Positions 41,439 to 50,870 of a stretch of DNA of 64,000 bases are shown here, piece by piece. The stretch's first letter is position 1; each line of letters opens with the position of its first letter. The DNA is from RGIG1681 sp045594425 (GTDB taxonomy: Bacteria > Bacillota > Clostridia > Christensenellales > UBA1242): positions 124,001 through 188,000 of the forward strand of contig JAZNYK010000006.1 in assembly GCA_045594425.1 (NCBI GenBank), given 5' to 3'. Below the pieces are notes generated by a model. It saw only the letters and a list, made by a program, of their open reading frames with translations, was not told the DNA's origin and did not search any database. The position numbers were made by a program, and so were the translations under genes.

Positions 41439-42008
41439 ATGAAAATTATAATCTTAACTGGAAAAAGTGGCTCAGGTAAATCTTATGCAGCAGAAGAACT
41501 TTCTGTTCTTTTGAATGCGAAACATTTGCCACTCGACAAAATTTCGCATCAAGCACTAACTACAGATGAACTTAAAAAGTTTGTAAAAAAAGAATTCGGA
41601 ACTGAGGTTTTTAATGAAGATGGCTCTGTTAATCGAAAAAAAATTGGAGCCATTGCTTTTTCTAATCCAAAAAAATTGGATAAGTTAAATAAAGTTTCTG
41701 AAATGATTATGGAACAAATTATCGATTACGAAATTCAAACCTGCAAACAACCATACGTTATTTTAGATTATATGCTTCTTCCAAAAATGAAATACTTTAA
41801 ACTTCCTAGCATAAAAATATTGCTCACCTGTGACCCTGAAACTCGAAAAAAACGTGTTATTGCCCGTGATAATATTTTAGAAGATTACTTTTATGCAAGA
41901 GAACAACATGCCCTTGAGTTTGAGCCATCAGACTATGACTTTGTGATAAATTCAACAAACCCAATCAACTATGAAAACCTATCAATTTTAATTCAGGAGA
42001 ACTTTTAA
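41439..42008 (+). CDS. coaE: dephospho-CoA kinase
   Basis: 189 residues. P-loop TGKSGSGKS (about 6-14), DKISHQAL resembling the CoaE DxxxH segment, and RDN with a lid-like Arg pair (KKRVIARD). Phosphorylates dephospho-CoA in the last CoA step. Sequence divergence is fair, so another small-molecule kinase of the family is possible. The stop is 1 bp before the SDR start. Confidence 0.75.
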   Translation: MKIIILTGKSGSGKSYAAEELSVLLNAKHLPLDKISHQALTTDELKKFVKKEFGTEVFNEDGSVNRKKIGAIAFSNPKKLDKLNKVSEMIMEQIIDYEIQTCKQPYVILDYMLLPKMKYFKLPSIKILLTCDPETRKKRVIARDNILEDYFYAREQHALEFEPSDYDFVINSTNPINYENLSILIQENF

Positions 42009-42009
42009 T

Positions 42010-42744
42010 ATGATTAGAAAAACTGCAATCATAACAGGCGGTTTTGGTGATATTGGCAAAGCAACAGCCGAAAAGTTTGCACAAAACGGATACAATGTTG
42101 CACTAACCTACTTAAACACCTTTGACGCCGAATTTGTAAGCCACTTAAAAACTTATAACATAGAAGTTTTGGCAATGCATTGTGACCAAGCAAGCGAAAG
42201 TGAAATTATCAACTTTGTAAATTCAACCTTCAAAGAATTTAAATGCGTTGATGTTCTTGTAACCTGTGCGGGAAAAGCCGAAGAACCAACCATGCTTATA
42301 GACAAAACAGCCGAACATATCGACCAAATCATAAACGCGAACTTAAGAGGCACAATTTTGTTTAATAAAGAAGTTTTAAAACACTTTTTAGAACAAAAAA
42401 ATGGTTCTATTGTCAACATTTCATCAATCTATGGAAACACCGGTGGAAGTCTTGAATCTGTTTATTCTGCTTGCAAAGCAGGCATTATTGGGCTAACAAA
42501 ATCACTTGCTGTTGAATACGCCCCATTTATTAGAATAAATGCAGTTGCTCCTGGTTGCATTGAAACAAAAATGACCAGCAACCTTTCAAAAGTAGACAAA
42601 GCCTGTGTTATTGATTCAACACCACTTGAAAGACTTGGAACTCCAGAAGATGTTGCAAACGCCATATACTTTCTTGCAAGCGCTGAAAGTTCATACATCA
42701 CTGGCGAAGTTTTGCAAGTGTCTGGCGGAGTTGTTAGATATTAA
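42010..42744 (+). CDS. short-chain dehydrogenase, FabG-like
   Basis: 244 residues. TGGFGDIG (about 9-16), CAG in place of NNAG (about 87), NISSIYG and YSACK (catalytic Tyr/Lys about 151/155). A ketoreductase of unknown substrate, co-transcribed with coaE behind CAGGAGAAC. Confidence 0.82.
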   Translation: MIRKTAIITGGFGDIGKATAEKFAQNGYNVALTYLNTFDAEFVSHLKTYNIEVLAMHCDQASESEIINFVNSTFKEFKCVDVLVTCAGKAEEPTMLIDKTAEHIDQIINANLRGTILFNKEVLKHFLEQKNGSIVNISSIYGNTGGSLESVYSACKAGIIGLTKSLAVEYAPFIRINAVAPGCIETKMTSNLSKVDKACVIDSTPLERLGTPEDVANAIYFLASAESSYITGEVLQVSGGVVRY

Positions 42745-42763
42745 TAAAATAAAAAAAGCAATA

Positions 42764-42796
42764 AAAAAAGATAGCAGAAATCTGCTATCTTTTTTG
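42764..42796. terminator. bidirectional terminator
   Basis: AAAAAGATAGCAG-AAAT-CTGCTATCTTTTTT. Confidence 0.85.
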
Positions 42797-42797
42797 T

Positions 42798-45017
42798 TTA
42801 TACTCTTACATAATTGCCACGAATTTGTTGAGGATATAATGATGCACTTGTAAGTGATAACACTTCAAGTTGTTCATCTTCTTCAACTCCTGAAACAGAA
42901 GTATAAACTTCCCCATCAATCATAAATCTCAAGATGCTGTTAACATAAGTGATTGTTCCTTCCTTTATTCCTGAAACAATGCTTCCATCTGTTGTTTTTA
43001 CATAATAATATGTGAAAACAAATTTCAAAATACCATAGTCATTTGTGATAATCATTGTGCTATTTGGTGTTACGTCATCTGTTGTAACTGTGTCAAGAGC
43101 GTAAGTTCCAAGATAATAAGGAATATCCCATTTGGTAAATGTTTTATAAGTTGAAGAATCACCAGCAACAAAATCAACGGTTGTGCTGTCTGCTGTTTCA
43201 GTAAAGTTTAAAACATAAGTGCTTCCATTTAAAATAACTTTATAAACACCGTCTTGTTTGATTGCCTTGCCCAAAATTTGAGTATCACCAATTCTTGCAT
43301 CAACAACAAGTTCAACCAAGTTTCCTGTGTCATTCTTTTTAACTTCAAAATAACTTTCAACTTCAGATGGAATAACAGAAACTGTTTTCCAAGCAAACAC
43401 TCTTTCTTCATCATGTGCAAGAATTGGAGCATCATCATTATCAATCAAAAGTGTTGACACTGCAATTGATTCAGCGTAGTTCGCATTTTCTTTATATCTT
43501 GTTACAACAACATATCTTCCAGCAACGCTTGGCGCACCACCATCTGTGCTAGCACCTTGCGCTGATGTTGTTTTTGTGTTTGTTGTAGCATCTGTATAAC
43601 TTGTGTAATAATCAAATTTAACCATGTTTTGTTTTGGAAGGTCTGCGCCATTAACACCAACAACTGAAACATAATCAAGTGGAACATTAACCTCTCTGCC
43701 AGCAACTACAGAATAACAATAGTTTGTGCTAACTTCTGCACTTGCTTTTTGAATATTAACTGAAATTGTTCCAACAGCGTCATTGTGGTTTTCATCACCA
43801 ACAACATAATAATAAACCACGTGATTACCAGCATTTGTAAATCCAATTTCTGTTGTTGAACCTGATGTATAATTAGTTTTTGTTAACTCTGTTGTAGAAT
43901 AGTAAATTGATGTGTTTTGAATAACAACATTTGCTTTATGAGCAAATCCATCAAATACACCTGAATAATTGTTCTTTTGAATAACAAGTTCTGCTTTGTT
44001 AATCACAAATGGAACTGTGATTGCAGCGCTGTTAGAAATGCTCCATTTGTAGTTTGCAGAATCTTTAAGTGTGACTGTTATATTGTGATTTCCAGCAAGT
44101 GTGTAAACATTGTTAGAAACTGTATAAAGTGAAGAATCCGCTGTTTGTTTTAAATTTCCAGTGATTGAAACTCCACTATAAACATAGGTTCCATCAATTT
44201 CTGGGGTTTCAACTGAAATTTTTGAAACAGCAATGTTTGCTCTGCAAGTTTTTCCACCATAAGAAAGTGTTACATAAGTGTCAGACGCTCTTAATGAATT
44301 TGATGTATTGTAGGCAACTTCATAACCTTCTGTAATATCAACAACTTTTCCCGCGTTATAAGTTGCAGTTAAAACCAAACCATTTGCATCAAACAACTCA
44401 AATGCTGTATAACTTGTTTTTGTTTGAGGAGTTTTGATTGAAATTGATGTAAGTGTTTGAGCAACTGCAGTAACTTTTATTTTTCCTGTAACTTGTTTAT
44501 ATGTTTCAGTGTCTGTTGGTGTGAATTTCCAAGTAAATTCTTTTTCACCAACTTCAAGCATGGTGTCTGGCTCAAGCCATTCAAGAGTGCCTTCTGTGTT
44601 TCCTTCTGCAAGAACAATTGAAACCGTTGAAAGTTTTGTTTCAGCATAAGCCATTCCAGAAACCGAAACATTTATTGTTGGATCTTCTTTTGGTTCAACG
44701 GCAACAATTTTATAATTTCCAGTTAAAGAAGAAAAAGTTGCGGTGTCTGTTGGTGTGAAAGACCAACTGCATTCATTATCTCCCACCACAAGTTCTGTGT
44801 CTGGACTAGCCCAAGCAATGCTTCCTGCGGTGTCACCTTCTGTGAGTTTTATTTCAATATCAGAAAGTTTTTCACCTGCATAAAACTCTCTTTGTTCAAC
44901 CTTAACGTTAACTGTTGGTGTTTGTGGGTCATTCTTGCCTTTTTTGCAAGCAGAAAGCGACACTATCGAAACAGCCACTAGCAAACTTAAAAATAAACCT
45001 TTTAACTTGTTTTTCAT
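42798..45017 (-). CDS. surface lipoprotein with Ig/MBG-like repeats
   Basis: 739 residues from ATG 45017 (AAAGGTG). A signal peptide ends in lipobox LSAC with the lipid Cys at about 24. Two tandem repeats of about 75 residues follow (each with AGEKL/AETKLS, SPDTE/EPDTM and FTPTDT), then a bacterial-Ig-like segment (FELFDANGLVLTATYNAGK) and MBG/YDG-type repeats (NYKWSISN, NHNDAVGTISVNI). Probably a cell-surface scaffold or adhesin; the ligand is unknown. Confidence 0.78.
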   Translation of the reverse strand: MKNKLKGLFLSLLVAVSIVSLSACKKGKNDPQTPTVNVKVEQREFYAGEKLSDIEIKLTEGDTAGSIAWASPDTELVVGDNECSWSFTPTDTATFSSLTGNYKIVAVEPKEDPTINVSVSGMAYAETKLSTVSIVLAEGNTEGTLEWLEPDTMLEVGEKEFTWKFTPTDTETYKQVTGKIKVTAVAQTLTSISIKTPQTKTSYTAFELFDANGLVLTATYNAGKVVDITEGYEVAYNTSNSLRASDTYVTLSYGGKTCRANIAVSKISVETPEIDGTYVYSGVSITGNLKQTADSSLYTVSNNVYTLAGNHNITVTLKDSANYKWSISNSAAITVPFVINKAELVIQKNNYSGVFDGFAHKANVVIQNTSIYYSTTELTKTNYTSGSTTEIGFTNAGNHVVYYYVVGDENHNDAVGTISVNIQKASAEVSTNYCYSVVAGREVNVPLDYVSVVGVNGADLPKQNMVKFDYYTSYTDATTNTKTTSAQGASTDGGAPSVAGRYVVVTRYKENANYAESIAVSTLLIDNDDAPILAHDEERVFAWKTVSVIPSEVESYFEVKKNDTGNLVELVVDARIGDTQILGKAIKQDGVYKVILNGSTYVLNFTETADSTTVDFVAGDSSTYKTFTKWDIPYYLGTYALDTVTTDDVTPNSTMIITNDYGILKFVFTYYYVKTTDGSIVSGIKEGTITYVNSILRFMIDGEVYTSVSGVEEDEQLEVLSLTSASLYPQQIRGNYVRV

Positions 45018-45176
45018 AAATTTCACCTTTCGTATAATAATAAATTTATTATAAAAAAAATAGATAAAAAGAGCAAACAAACTAGAATAATATTCCAAAA
45101 TAAAAAATAATTTTTTAAAAATAGGTTGAAAAATAAAATTATTTGTGTTACTTTAAATCTGTAAAGGAGAAAACTA

Positions 45177-45284
45177 ATGAGATTTTTAATGCCTATTATG
45201 CAATATCTCTGTGATTCATCTGTCGAATTTGATAGATGTCATTTTTGCGTGGGCAATAAAGATTTTAAGGTTTCTAAAAGATAG
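45177..45284 (+). CDS. possible 35-residue protein with CxxC
   Basis: ATG 45177 follows AAAGGAGAAAACTA, a strong ribosome site; stop TAG 45282-45284. It contains CHFC plus one more Cys. A terminator lies 50 bp after it (45336-45370), so it would be a free-standing small transcript ahead of the ABC operon. No family; it could also be a leader peptide. Confidence 0.4.
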   Translation: MRFLMPIMQYLCDSSVEFDRCHFCVGNKDFKVSKR

Positions 45285-45335
45285 GATTATAGTTTTTTAT
45301 AACAAAAAAACACTAAAACTAAACAGAGAAATATT

Positions 45336-45370
45336 AAAAGCACTGCTCACACCAAAAGCAGTGCTTTTTT
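45336..45370 (+). terminator. terminator/attenuator before ABC operon
   Basis: AAAAGCACTGCT, 9-nt loop, AGCAGTGCTTTTTT. It lies between the small ORF and the ABC transporter genes. Confidence 0.8.
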
Positions 45371-45449
45371 GTTTACTGAACAAACACAAAAACTTATAAT
45401 AAAAACAATATTACTTTATTTTTTATTAAACACATTAAGGAGAAAAACC

Positions 45450-46436
45450 ATGAAAGTTATTGAAGTATCAAATTTAAGAAAAACATTTAAAACAAAAAAG
45501 AAAGTTTCTGGATTCAAAAACAAACTGAAAACACTTTTTAAAAAACGTGAATATACAATCAAAAACGCAGTTGACAACATAAGTTTTTCCGTTGAAGAGG
45601 GTGAAGCCCTTGCATTCATCGGACCAAACGGAGCCGGAAAATCTACAACCATAAAGATGTTAACTGGTATTTTGTATCCAGATGACGGTGACATTAAAGT
45701 TATGGGACTTGTGCCAAACAAACAACGCACAAAACTCTCATACGAAATAGGTTCGGTGTTTGGACAAAAAGAACAACTTTGGATTCACCTTTCAGCCTAC
45801 GACAACTTTTTGTTTTTTGGAAAGATTTATGACATTCCAAAAGCCAAGTTAATTGAAAGAATTGATAGTCTTGCCAAACTTTTTGAAATTACCGATTTTA
45901 TTCACCAACCAGTAAAAAGCATGAGTTTGGGTCAAAGAATGAAGTGTGAAATGGTTGCAAGTTTGCTTCATGAACCAAAAATGTTATTCTTTGACGAACC
46001 AACCATCGGACTTGACCCTATTGCAAAAGAAACCTTAAGAAATTTAATCAAAAAAATTAACAAAGAACTAAAAACAACAATTTTCTTCACATCACATGAC
46101 GTTGGTGATATTGAAGAGGTTTGCAAACGAGTTATCATTATAAATGACGGAAAAATTGTGCTTGATGACTCAATGAAAAACTTAAAATATCACCATTTAA
46201 ACAAGAAAATTGTTGAAGTTAATTTAAAAAATAACGTAAAAATCACAGAAAAAGATGGCATTAAAGTTTTAAAAGGCAAAGACACCCTTTACAAAATTGA
46301 AGTTGACATGAACAAAACAAGCATGGATGAACTTTTAGGTTTGTTCAAAGCAGACGACATTCAAGATATCACCATTTCAAGCACCCCACTTGAAGATATT
46401 ATTAAAGATATTTACAGAGGAAAAGACAATGACTAA
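45450..46436 (+). CDS. ABC exporter ATP-binding protein
   Basis: 328 residues from ATG 45450 (AAGGAG). Walker A GPNGAGKST (about 64-72), Q-loop FGQKEQ, signature SLGQRMKCEM, Walker B MLFFDEPTIGLDP and H-loop in FTSHDV. The C-terminal domain (about 255-328) is of the kind found on DUF990-partner exporters. It powers the two membrane subunits that follow with overlaps of 8 and 11 bp. The exported substrate is unknown. Confidence 0.9.
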   Translation: MKVIEVSNLRKTFKTKKKVSGFKNKLKTLFKKREYTIKNAVDNISFSVEEGEALAFIGPNGAGKSTTIKMLTGILYPDDGDIKVMGLVPNKQRTKLSYEIGSVFGQKEQLWIHLSAYDNFLFFGKIYDIPKAKLIERIDSLAKLFEITDFIHQPVKSMSLGQRMKCEMVASLLHEPKMLFFDEPTIGLDPIAKETLRNLIKKINKELKTTIFFTSHDVGDIEEVCKRVIIINDGKIVLDDSMKNLKYHHLNKKIVEVNLKNNVKITEKDGIKVLKGKDTLYKIEVDMNKTSMDELLGLFKADDIQDITISSTPLEDIIKDIYRGKDND

Positions 46437-47226
46437 ATACTTAACCGTATTTAAAACCAGTTTCAAACAAGAAAGCAAAACCCTGACAAACACTCTTGTT
46501 TCAGTGGTATCTTTCTTTGTGATTATCTTTATTTTTAATGAATTGTGGGGTTACATTTATGGCGGAAGTGGCATTGCCAGTGCCATAAACGGCTATTCTT
46601 TAAAAATGATGATATGGTATATGATTGCCGCAGAAATTTTGATGTATGCATTCAATGCAAGAACGGTAACAAAAAGTTTTTCAAATGACATAAAGTCAGG
46701 AAAAATTGCCTATGGCTTAAACAAACCATACAACTATTTTGGTTATCAACTAGCAAACAACACTGGTGCTTTTTGTTGGAAACTTTTATTTTTGATTCCT
46801 GCAGCAGTGATTATTGGAACCATTCTTTTGGGACCAATCCATAACTTTAGCATTGCATACATTATTCCAATTATCTTCTCATTATTTGCCGCAACCTTTT
46901 TAAGTTCTCTCATGTATGGCATTATTGGACTTTTTGCATTTTGGATTGAAGAAGCAACACCTTTTGCATGGATACTACAAAAATTCAATATGTTGTTTGG
47001 ATTGTTTTTTCCACCAGAATTCTTCCCTACATGGCTCCAACCAATAATCACCTACAGCCCAATTTATGCAACTGTTGCTGGTCCAAGCAAACTTCTTGCA
47101 AACTTTTCTTGGGAGCTTTTTGCAAGGGTCACATTAACTCAAGGCATATATCTTGTTTTGTTTATGGCGATTGGTCTTATTATTTTTAAATTTGGAACAA
47201 GGAAGGTATCTAACAATGGCGGTTAA
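46429..47226 (+). CDS. ABC-2 family permease subunit 1
   Basis: 265 residues from ATG 46429 (GAGGAAAAGAC), six predicted membrane helices. It lies between the ATPase and a second permease of similar size, a set-up typical of DUF990/ABC-2 exporters with a heterodimeric channel. Confidence 0.8.
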   Translation: MTKYLTVFKTSFKQESKTLTNTLVSVVSFFVIIFIFNELWGYIYGGSGIASAINGYSLKMMIWYMIAAEILMYAFNARTVTKSFSNDIKSGKIAYGLNKPYNYFGYQLANNTGAFCWKLLFLIPAAVIIGTILLGPIHNFSIAYIIPIIFSLFAATFLSSLMYGIIGLFAFWIEEATPFAWILQKFNMLFGLFFPPEFFPTWLQPIITYSPIYATVAGPSKLLANFSWELFARVTLTQGIYLVLFMAIGLIIFKFGTRKVSNNGG

Positions 47227-48007
47227 AAATAATATAAAACTAATATTTTCTTACTTTTGGCTTAACCTTAAAAAAGAATGGCAATACAAGCAATCGTTTT
47301 TTATGCAAATTTTCATGATGATTATAAACGACTTATTCTTTATTATTCAATGGCTTGTTATTTTTGAAATTGTTGATAATATTGGTGGCTATGGATTTAA
47401 AGAACTTATGCTTTTGTGGGCTGTTGCTGCCGGCGGTTATGGTGTTTCCCATGTATTTTTTGGTGGGGCTTGGAATATTAAAGATATGATTTATGATGGA
47501 AAACTTGACGTATTTTTAACACAACCTAAAAACGTTTTAATTAATGTTAGTTGCTCATCAACATCAATTGCAGCAATCGGTGATATTTTGTATGCGTTTG
47601 TTGCCCTTGCAATTGCTGGTGCAACATGGTGGTGGTATTTGTTAATTATTCCAATTTCTATTTTAGTGGGGCTTATTTATGTTGCTGTTTATGTTTGCTA
47701 TGTATCACTCGCCTTTTATATCAAGCGTGGTGATGCTGTTGCACAGTCAGTTGAAGGAACCATCAATAAAGTTGGAACCTATCCACCACAAATTTTCAGC
47801 AATGTTGTAAAATGGCTTTTCATGACAATTATTCCAGCATTTTTCTATACATTTTTGCCAGTTCAATTCATTATGCTCACACCAAACTTTGGTTGGATAT
47901 TAATTATGGTTGGTGTAACAATTCTTTGGATTGCTCTTGCATTTATATTGTTTAACACTGGTTTAAAAAAATATAACTCTGGTTCCCTTATGGGTGGAAG
48001 ACTTTAA
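47216..48007 (+). CDS. ABC-2 family permease subunit 2
   Basis: 263 residues from ATG 47216 (GGAAGG), six predicted membrane helices (for example FMMIINDLFFIIQWLVIF). Partner of the preceding permease and overlapping it by 11 bp. NGAM-free loops give no hint of substrate. Confidence 0.8.
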   Translation: MAVKNNIKLIFSYFWLNLKKEWQYKQSFFMQIFMMIINDLFFIIQWLVIFEIVDNIGGYGFKELMLLWAVAAGGYGVSHVFFGGAWNIKDMIYDGKLDVFLTQPKNVLINVSCSSTSIAAIGDILYAFVALAIAGATWWWYLLIIPISILVGLIYVAVYVCYVSLAFYIKRGDAVAQSVEGTINKVGTYPPQIFSNVVKWLFMTIIPAFFYTFLPVQFIMLTPNFGWILIMVGVTILWIALAFILFNTGLKKYNSGSLMGGRL

Positions 48008-48021
48008 AAAGGAGTAATCTT

Positions 48022-48528
48022 ATGAATGTTTTTATTAGATACGCAAAACCAAGTGAAGCAATGACAACTCAAATCATAAAACACAAAAGTTGGCATTCAG
48101 CATATTCTGAAATCTTTACAAAATCCGAAATCGATAATCATTTTGAGAGCAAACGAATGGATGGAACCTTCATTAAACGTGTTAAAAAAGTGATTATGAA
48201 CAAAGACATATTTGTTGCTGACGAAAACGGTGTTCCCGTTGCCATGATGAAACTTGGAAAAATCAAGCCAAATGCGGAGCATTTAGAAATTGAAGCAATT
48301 TACGCACTTCCATCACACCAAAGACTGGGCATTGGAAAACTTTTATTTGAACACACAAAATCAATTGCTCTTAAAAACAATATTCACAAAATTAAACTTT
48401 TTGCACTTAAACTCAACAAAATCGGATGTTCGTTCTATCAAAAGAATGGTGGAAAAATAGTTGGCGAAATCAAAAAAACATTCTGCGGAAAAGAAGTTGA
48501 ACTTGTTGAGTTTGAGTTCAAGTTTTAA
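48022..48528 (+). CDS. GNAT N-acetyltransferase
   Basis: 168 residues. Acetyl-CoA loop LPSHQRLGIGKLLF (about 94-107) and tail SFYQKNGGKIVGE. It follows the exporter with 14 bp, AAAGGAG site. Substrate unknown. Confidence 0.83.
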   Translation: MNVFIRYAKPSEAMTTQIIKHKSWHSAYSEIFTKSEIDNHFESKRMDGTFIKRVKKVIMNKDIFVADENGVPVAMMKLGKIKPNAEHLEIEAIYALPSHQRLGIGKLLFEHTKSIALKNNIHKIKLFALKLNKIGCSFYQKNGGKIVGEIKKTFCGKEVELVEFEFKF

Positions 48529-48537
48529 GGAGGCTTT

Positions 48538-49089
48538 ATGAAATTTTTACTACTTTTTGGCGACAGTGCTGTAGGAAAAATGACTGTCGGTCAAGAACTT
48601 ACAAAAATAACAGGTTTTAAACTATTTCATAATCATATGTCAATTGAGCCTGTTATTGAAATTTTTGGGCATTACAATAGACAAGTTGTTGCAGACTTTA
48701 GAAATAGTGTATTTGAAAATTTTGCAAAAACAGATAACTATGGTTTGATATTCACCTACATTTGGGGCTTTGACCATCCATCTGATTGGGAGTTTGTTGA
48801 AAAAGTTACAAACATTTTTAAATCTCAAGGTGCAGAATGTTATTATGTTGAACTTGTTGCTGACCAAAAAACAAGACTAGAACGCAACAAAACAGAAAAC
48901 AGACTTAATCACAAACCATCAAAAAGAGATATTGAAGCATCTAACAACAGACTTATTAATGATGACAAAAATCATAGACTTGTGAGCAACGATGGTGAGG
49001 TGCCTTATGAAAACTATGTCAAAATTGACAACACCAACCTTTCACCTGAAGAAACAGCCCGAATAATAAAAGAAAAATTTAATTTTTAA
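48538..49089 (+). CDS. small P-loop kinase-like protein
   Basis: 183 residues. Walker A GDSAVGKMT (about 7-15), with Met in place of the usual Ser/Thr neighbour, then FHNHMSIEP and an Arg-rich lid (RLERNKTENR). It resembles AAA/shikimate-kinase-like proteins; the substrate is unknown. Starts behind AAGGAGGC, directly after the GNAT gene. Confidence 0.7.
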   Translation: MKFLLLFGDSAVGKMTVGQELTKITGFKLFHNHMSIEPVIEIFGHYNRQVVADFRNSVFENFAKTDNYGLIFTYIWGFDHPSDWEFVEKVTNIFKSQGAECYYVELVADQKTRLERNKTENRLNHKPSKRDIEASNNRLINDDKNHRLVSNDGEVPYENYVKIDNTNLSPEETARIIKEKFNF

Positions 49090-49101
49090 GGAAATACTCT
49101 T

Positions 49102-49635
49102 ATGATTAACACAGACAGACTATACATCCGAATCCCCACACCTGAAGACGAGCAGATTGTAATGGAACTTCGCAAAGAATTTTTAGAAATTGAAGACCGT
49201 ATCCCAGGCGCTGGAAGTTTGGAAAAAATTGAAAACTATAGCGAATGGCTTGAAAAAGTTATCAAAGACTTAAAACCTGAAACAGTGCCAGAAGGCAGAG
49301 TTCCGTCTACTCAATATTTAACATTCAGAAAGACAGATGACAGACTTGTTGGCATGATTCAACTTCGAAACGAACTTAACGACTATTTATTAAAATTTGG
49401 CGGACATATTGGTGACTGCATAAGACCAACCGAACGCAACAAAGGTTATGCAACTGAACAAATTGCAATTGTTTTAAAAGAATGTGAAAAACTTAAAATA
49501 AACAAAGTTTTAATCACCTGCAAAGACTGGAATCTTGCTTCTGCCAAAACAATAATCAAAAACGGCGGCGTTCTTGAAAACGAAATTGCCGATGAAAACG
49601 GCGTTATGGTAAAGCGTTTTTGGATAACTTTATAA
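49102..49635 (+). CDS. RimJ/RimL-type GNAT N-acetyltransferase
   Basis: 177 residues. A longer GNAT of the kind acting on ribosomal proteins or antibiotics: IGDCIRPTERNKGYATEQI (about 108-126) binds acetyl-CoA, and NLASAKTIIKNGG is typical of the class. Substrate unknown. Fourth gene of this short run. Confidence 0.82.
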   Translation: MINTDRLYIRIPTPEDEQIVMELRKEFLEIEDRIPGAGSLEKIENYSEWLEKVIKDLKPETVPEGRVPSTQYLTFRKTDDRLVGMIQLRNELNDYLLKFGGHIGDCIRPTERNKGYATEQIAIVLKECEKLKINKVLITCKDWNLASAKTIIKNGGVLENEIADENGVMVKRFWITL

Positions 49636-49646
49636 ACAATTTATAT

Positions 49647-49678
49647 AAAAGCACCAAATTTTGGTGTTTTTATTTTTT
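49647..49678 (+). terminator. intrinsic terminator
   Basis: AAAAGCACCAAA-ATTTTGGTGTTTTTATTTTTT. Ends the exporter/GNAT operon. Confidence 0.8.
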
Positions 49679-49737
49679 GGTGTTGACTATCAAAATTTTT
49701 TGGACTATAATGGCAAACAATACAAAAGAGAGGACAT

Positions 49738-50325
49738 ATGGAAAAGTCTGTAAAAAATGTTTATGAAATCTCTTGCAACTGGTTTGCCAACAATGCAGAC
49801 AGCAAGGGCAAAAAAGAAAGTTCTTGGAATGGTCAAGTGTTGACCTATGATGACAACGGCTTAATTGGCGTTGCAACCGACAGCGGTTCAATCAGCCCAA
49901 CACACATTTTGGTTGGTGTGCTTGTTGATGGCGAAGGGCTTTCAATTGTCAAAATAAACAAAAACAACCCAGACTACGACCCAATTTATTTTGATGCTTT
50001 CAAAAACATCAATGGGGCAAAAAATGCAATGTATGGCGATTTTTCAACCACAACATTTGGTGGCATTATTCCTCTTGGACACGCTTCTTTTGATATAAAG
50101 AAAAAACAAATGACCAATGAACAAATTTCAAATTTAATTTTTGAATTTAACAATAACGCATTGTCAGTTCAAAACACAATTGGTCTTTCAAATATAATTT
50201 TGCAAGAAACATTAAATCAAAACAACCTTGACATCACTCAAAAAATTCAACTTTTAAGTCAAGTGTTATCTTTCGACCCACTTCCAGACGTCTTGCAAAA
50301 TCCAACTACTCCACAAAACGCTTAA
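49738..50325 (+). CDS. unknown 195-residue protein
   Basis: No family recognised. The N-terminal 120 residues look like a beta-rich domain (SWNGQVLTYDDNGLIGV, GDFSTTTFGGIIPLGH) and 130-185 are helical. No signal peptide or membrane segment. Good AGAGAGG site; single-gene unit between terminators. Confidence 0.6.
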   Translation: MEKSVKNVYEISCNWFANNADSKGKKESSWNGQVLTYDDNGLIGVATDSGSISPTHILVGVLVDGEGLSIVKINKNNPDYDPIYFDAFKNINGAKNAMYGDFSTTTFGGIIPLGHASFDIKKKQMTNEQISNLIFEFNNNALSVQNTIGLSNIILQETLNQNNLDITQKIQLLSQVLSFDPLPDVLQNPTTPQNA

Positions 50326-50352
50326 CAGGAACAATCATATTCCTGTTTTTTT
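50324..50352 (+). terminator. intrinsic terminator
   Basis: AACAGGAA, CAATCATA, TTCCTGTTTTTTT, right at the stop codon of the 49738 gene. Confidence 0.8.
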
Positions 50353-50359
50353 ATTACAG

Positions 50360-50403
50360 AAAAAAGATGTTTTAGCCTTGTCAAGAGAACATCTTTTTAT
50401 TTT
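50360..50403. terminator. second terminator-like hairpin
   Basis: AAAAAAGATGTT and AACATCTTTTTATTTT around a 19-nt loop. The following 300 bp up to the nrdD promoter hold only a direct repeat TTTGACCAAA (about 50617-50636). Confidence 0.6.
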
Positions 50404-50706
50404 GAACAAATTTAAAGACAAATATTTTATAATTTGAATCTTTTTCAATCAAACAACTTATAACCACTTTACACATGGTTTTTTAATGATAAAATGGTTA
50501 GCAACTAGATAATTGTTACAAAATTATGCCCTATGCACAAACAAAAAAAATTGTTGAATTTTTACTTGACACAATTTGTAAGTTTTGAAAATTTCGACAT
50601 ATTGAAGCATTTGTGTGTTTGACCAAATTTGACCAAATTGTTAATAAGTCCGCAAGTGCTTAATTTATCAAAGGTTCACGATTTTTTTAAAAATGTATGC
50701 CTTTTT

Positions 50707-50791
50707 TTGAAAATATTTTATTTTTGTATAAAATGAACAAAAACACAACAACTTGTTGTGGTTGGTTTGCTAAAAACACAATATATTGTAT
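50707..50791 (+). promoter_or_regulatory. nrdDG promoter with two NrdR-like boxes
   Basis: TTGAAA (50707-50712), 16-bp spacer, TAAAAT (50729-50734). Downstream are two palindromes resembling NrdR boxes: CACAACAA-C-TTGTTGTG (50744-50760) and ACACAATATATTGTAT (50776-50791), about three helical turns apart, the usual spacing. NrdR represses ribonucleotide reductase genes when dATP is high. Confidence 0.75.
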
Positions 50792-50870
50792 TATGGTAAT
50801 CGAAATCGTTACAATTCTTTTGTATGATTATTAAAACAAAACAAACGATACACAAAAGGAGAAAGGTCAC

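Noticed and set aside
45369..45449. Longer start for the ABC ATPase
   Set aside because: It would begin in the terminator; AAGGAG supports ATG 45450.
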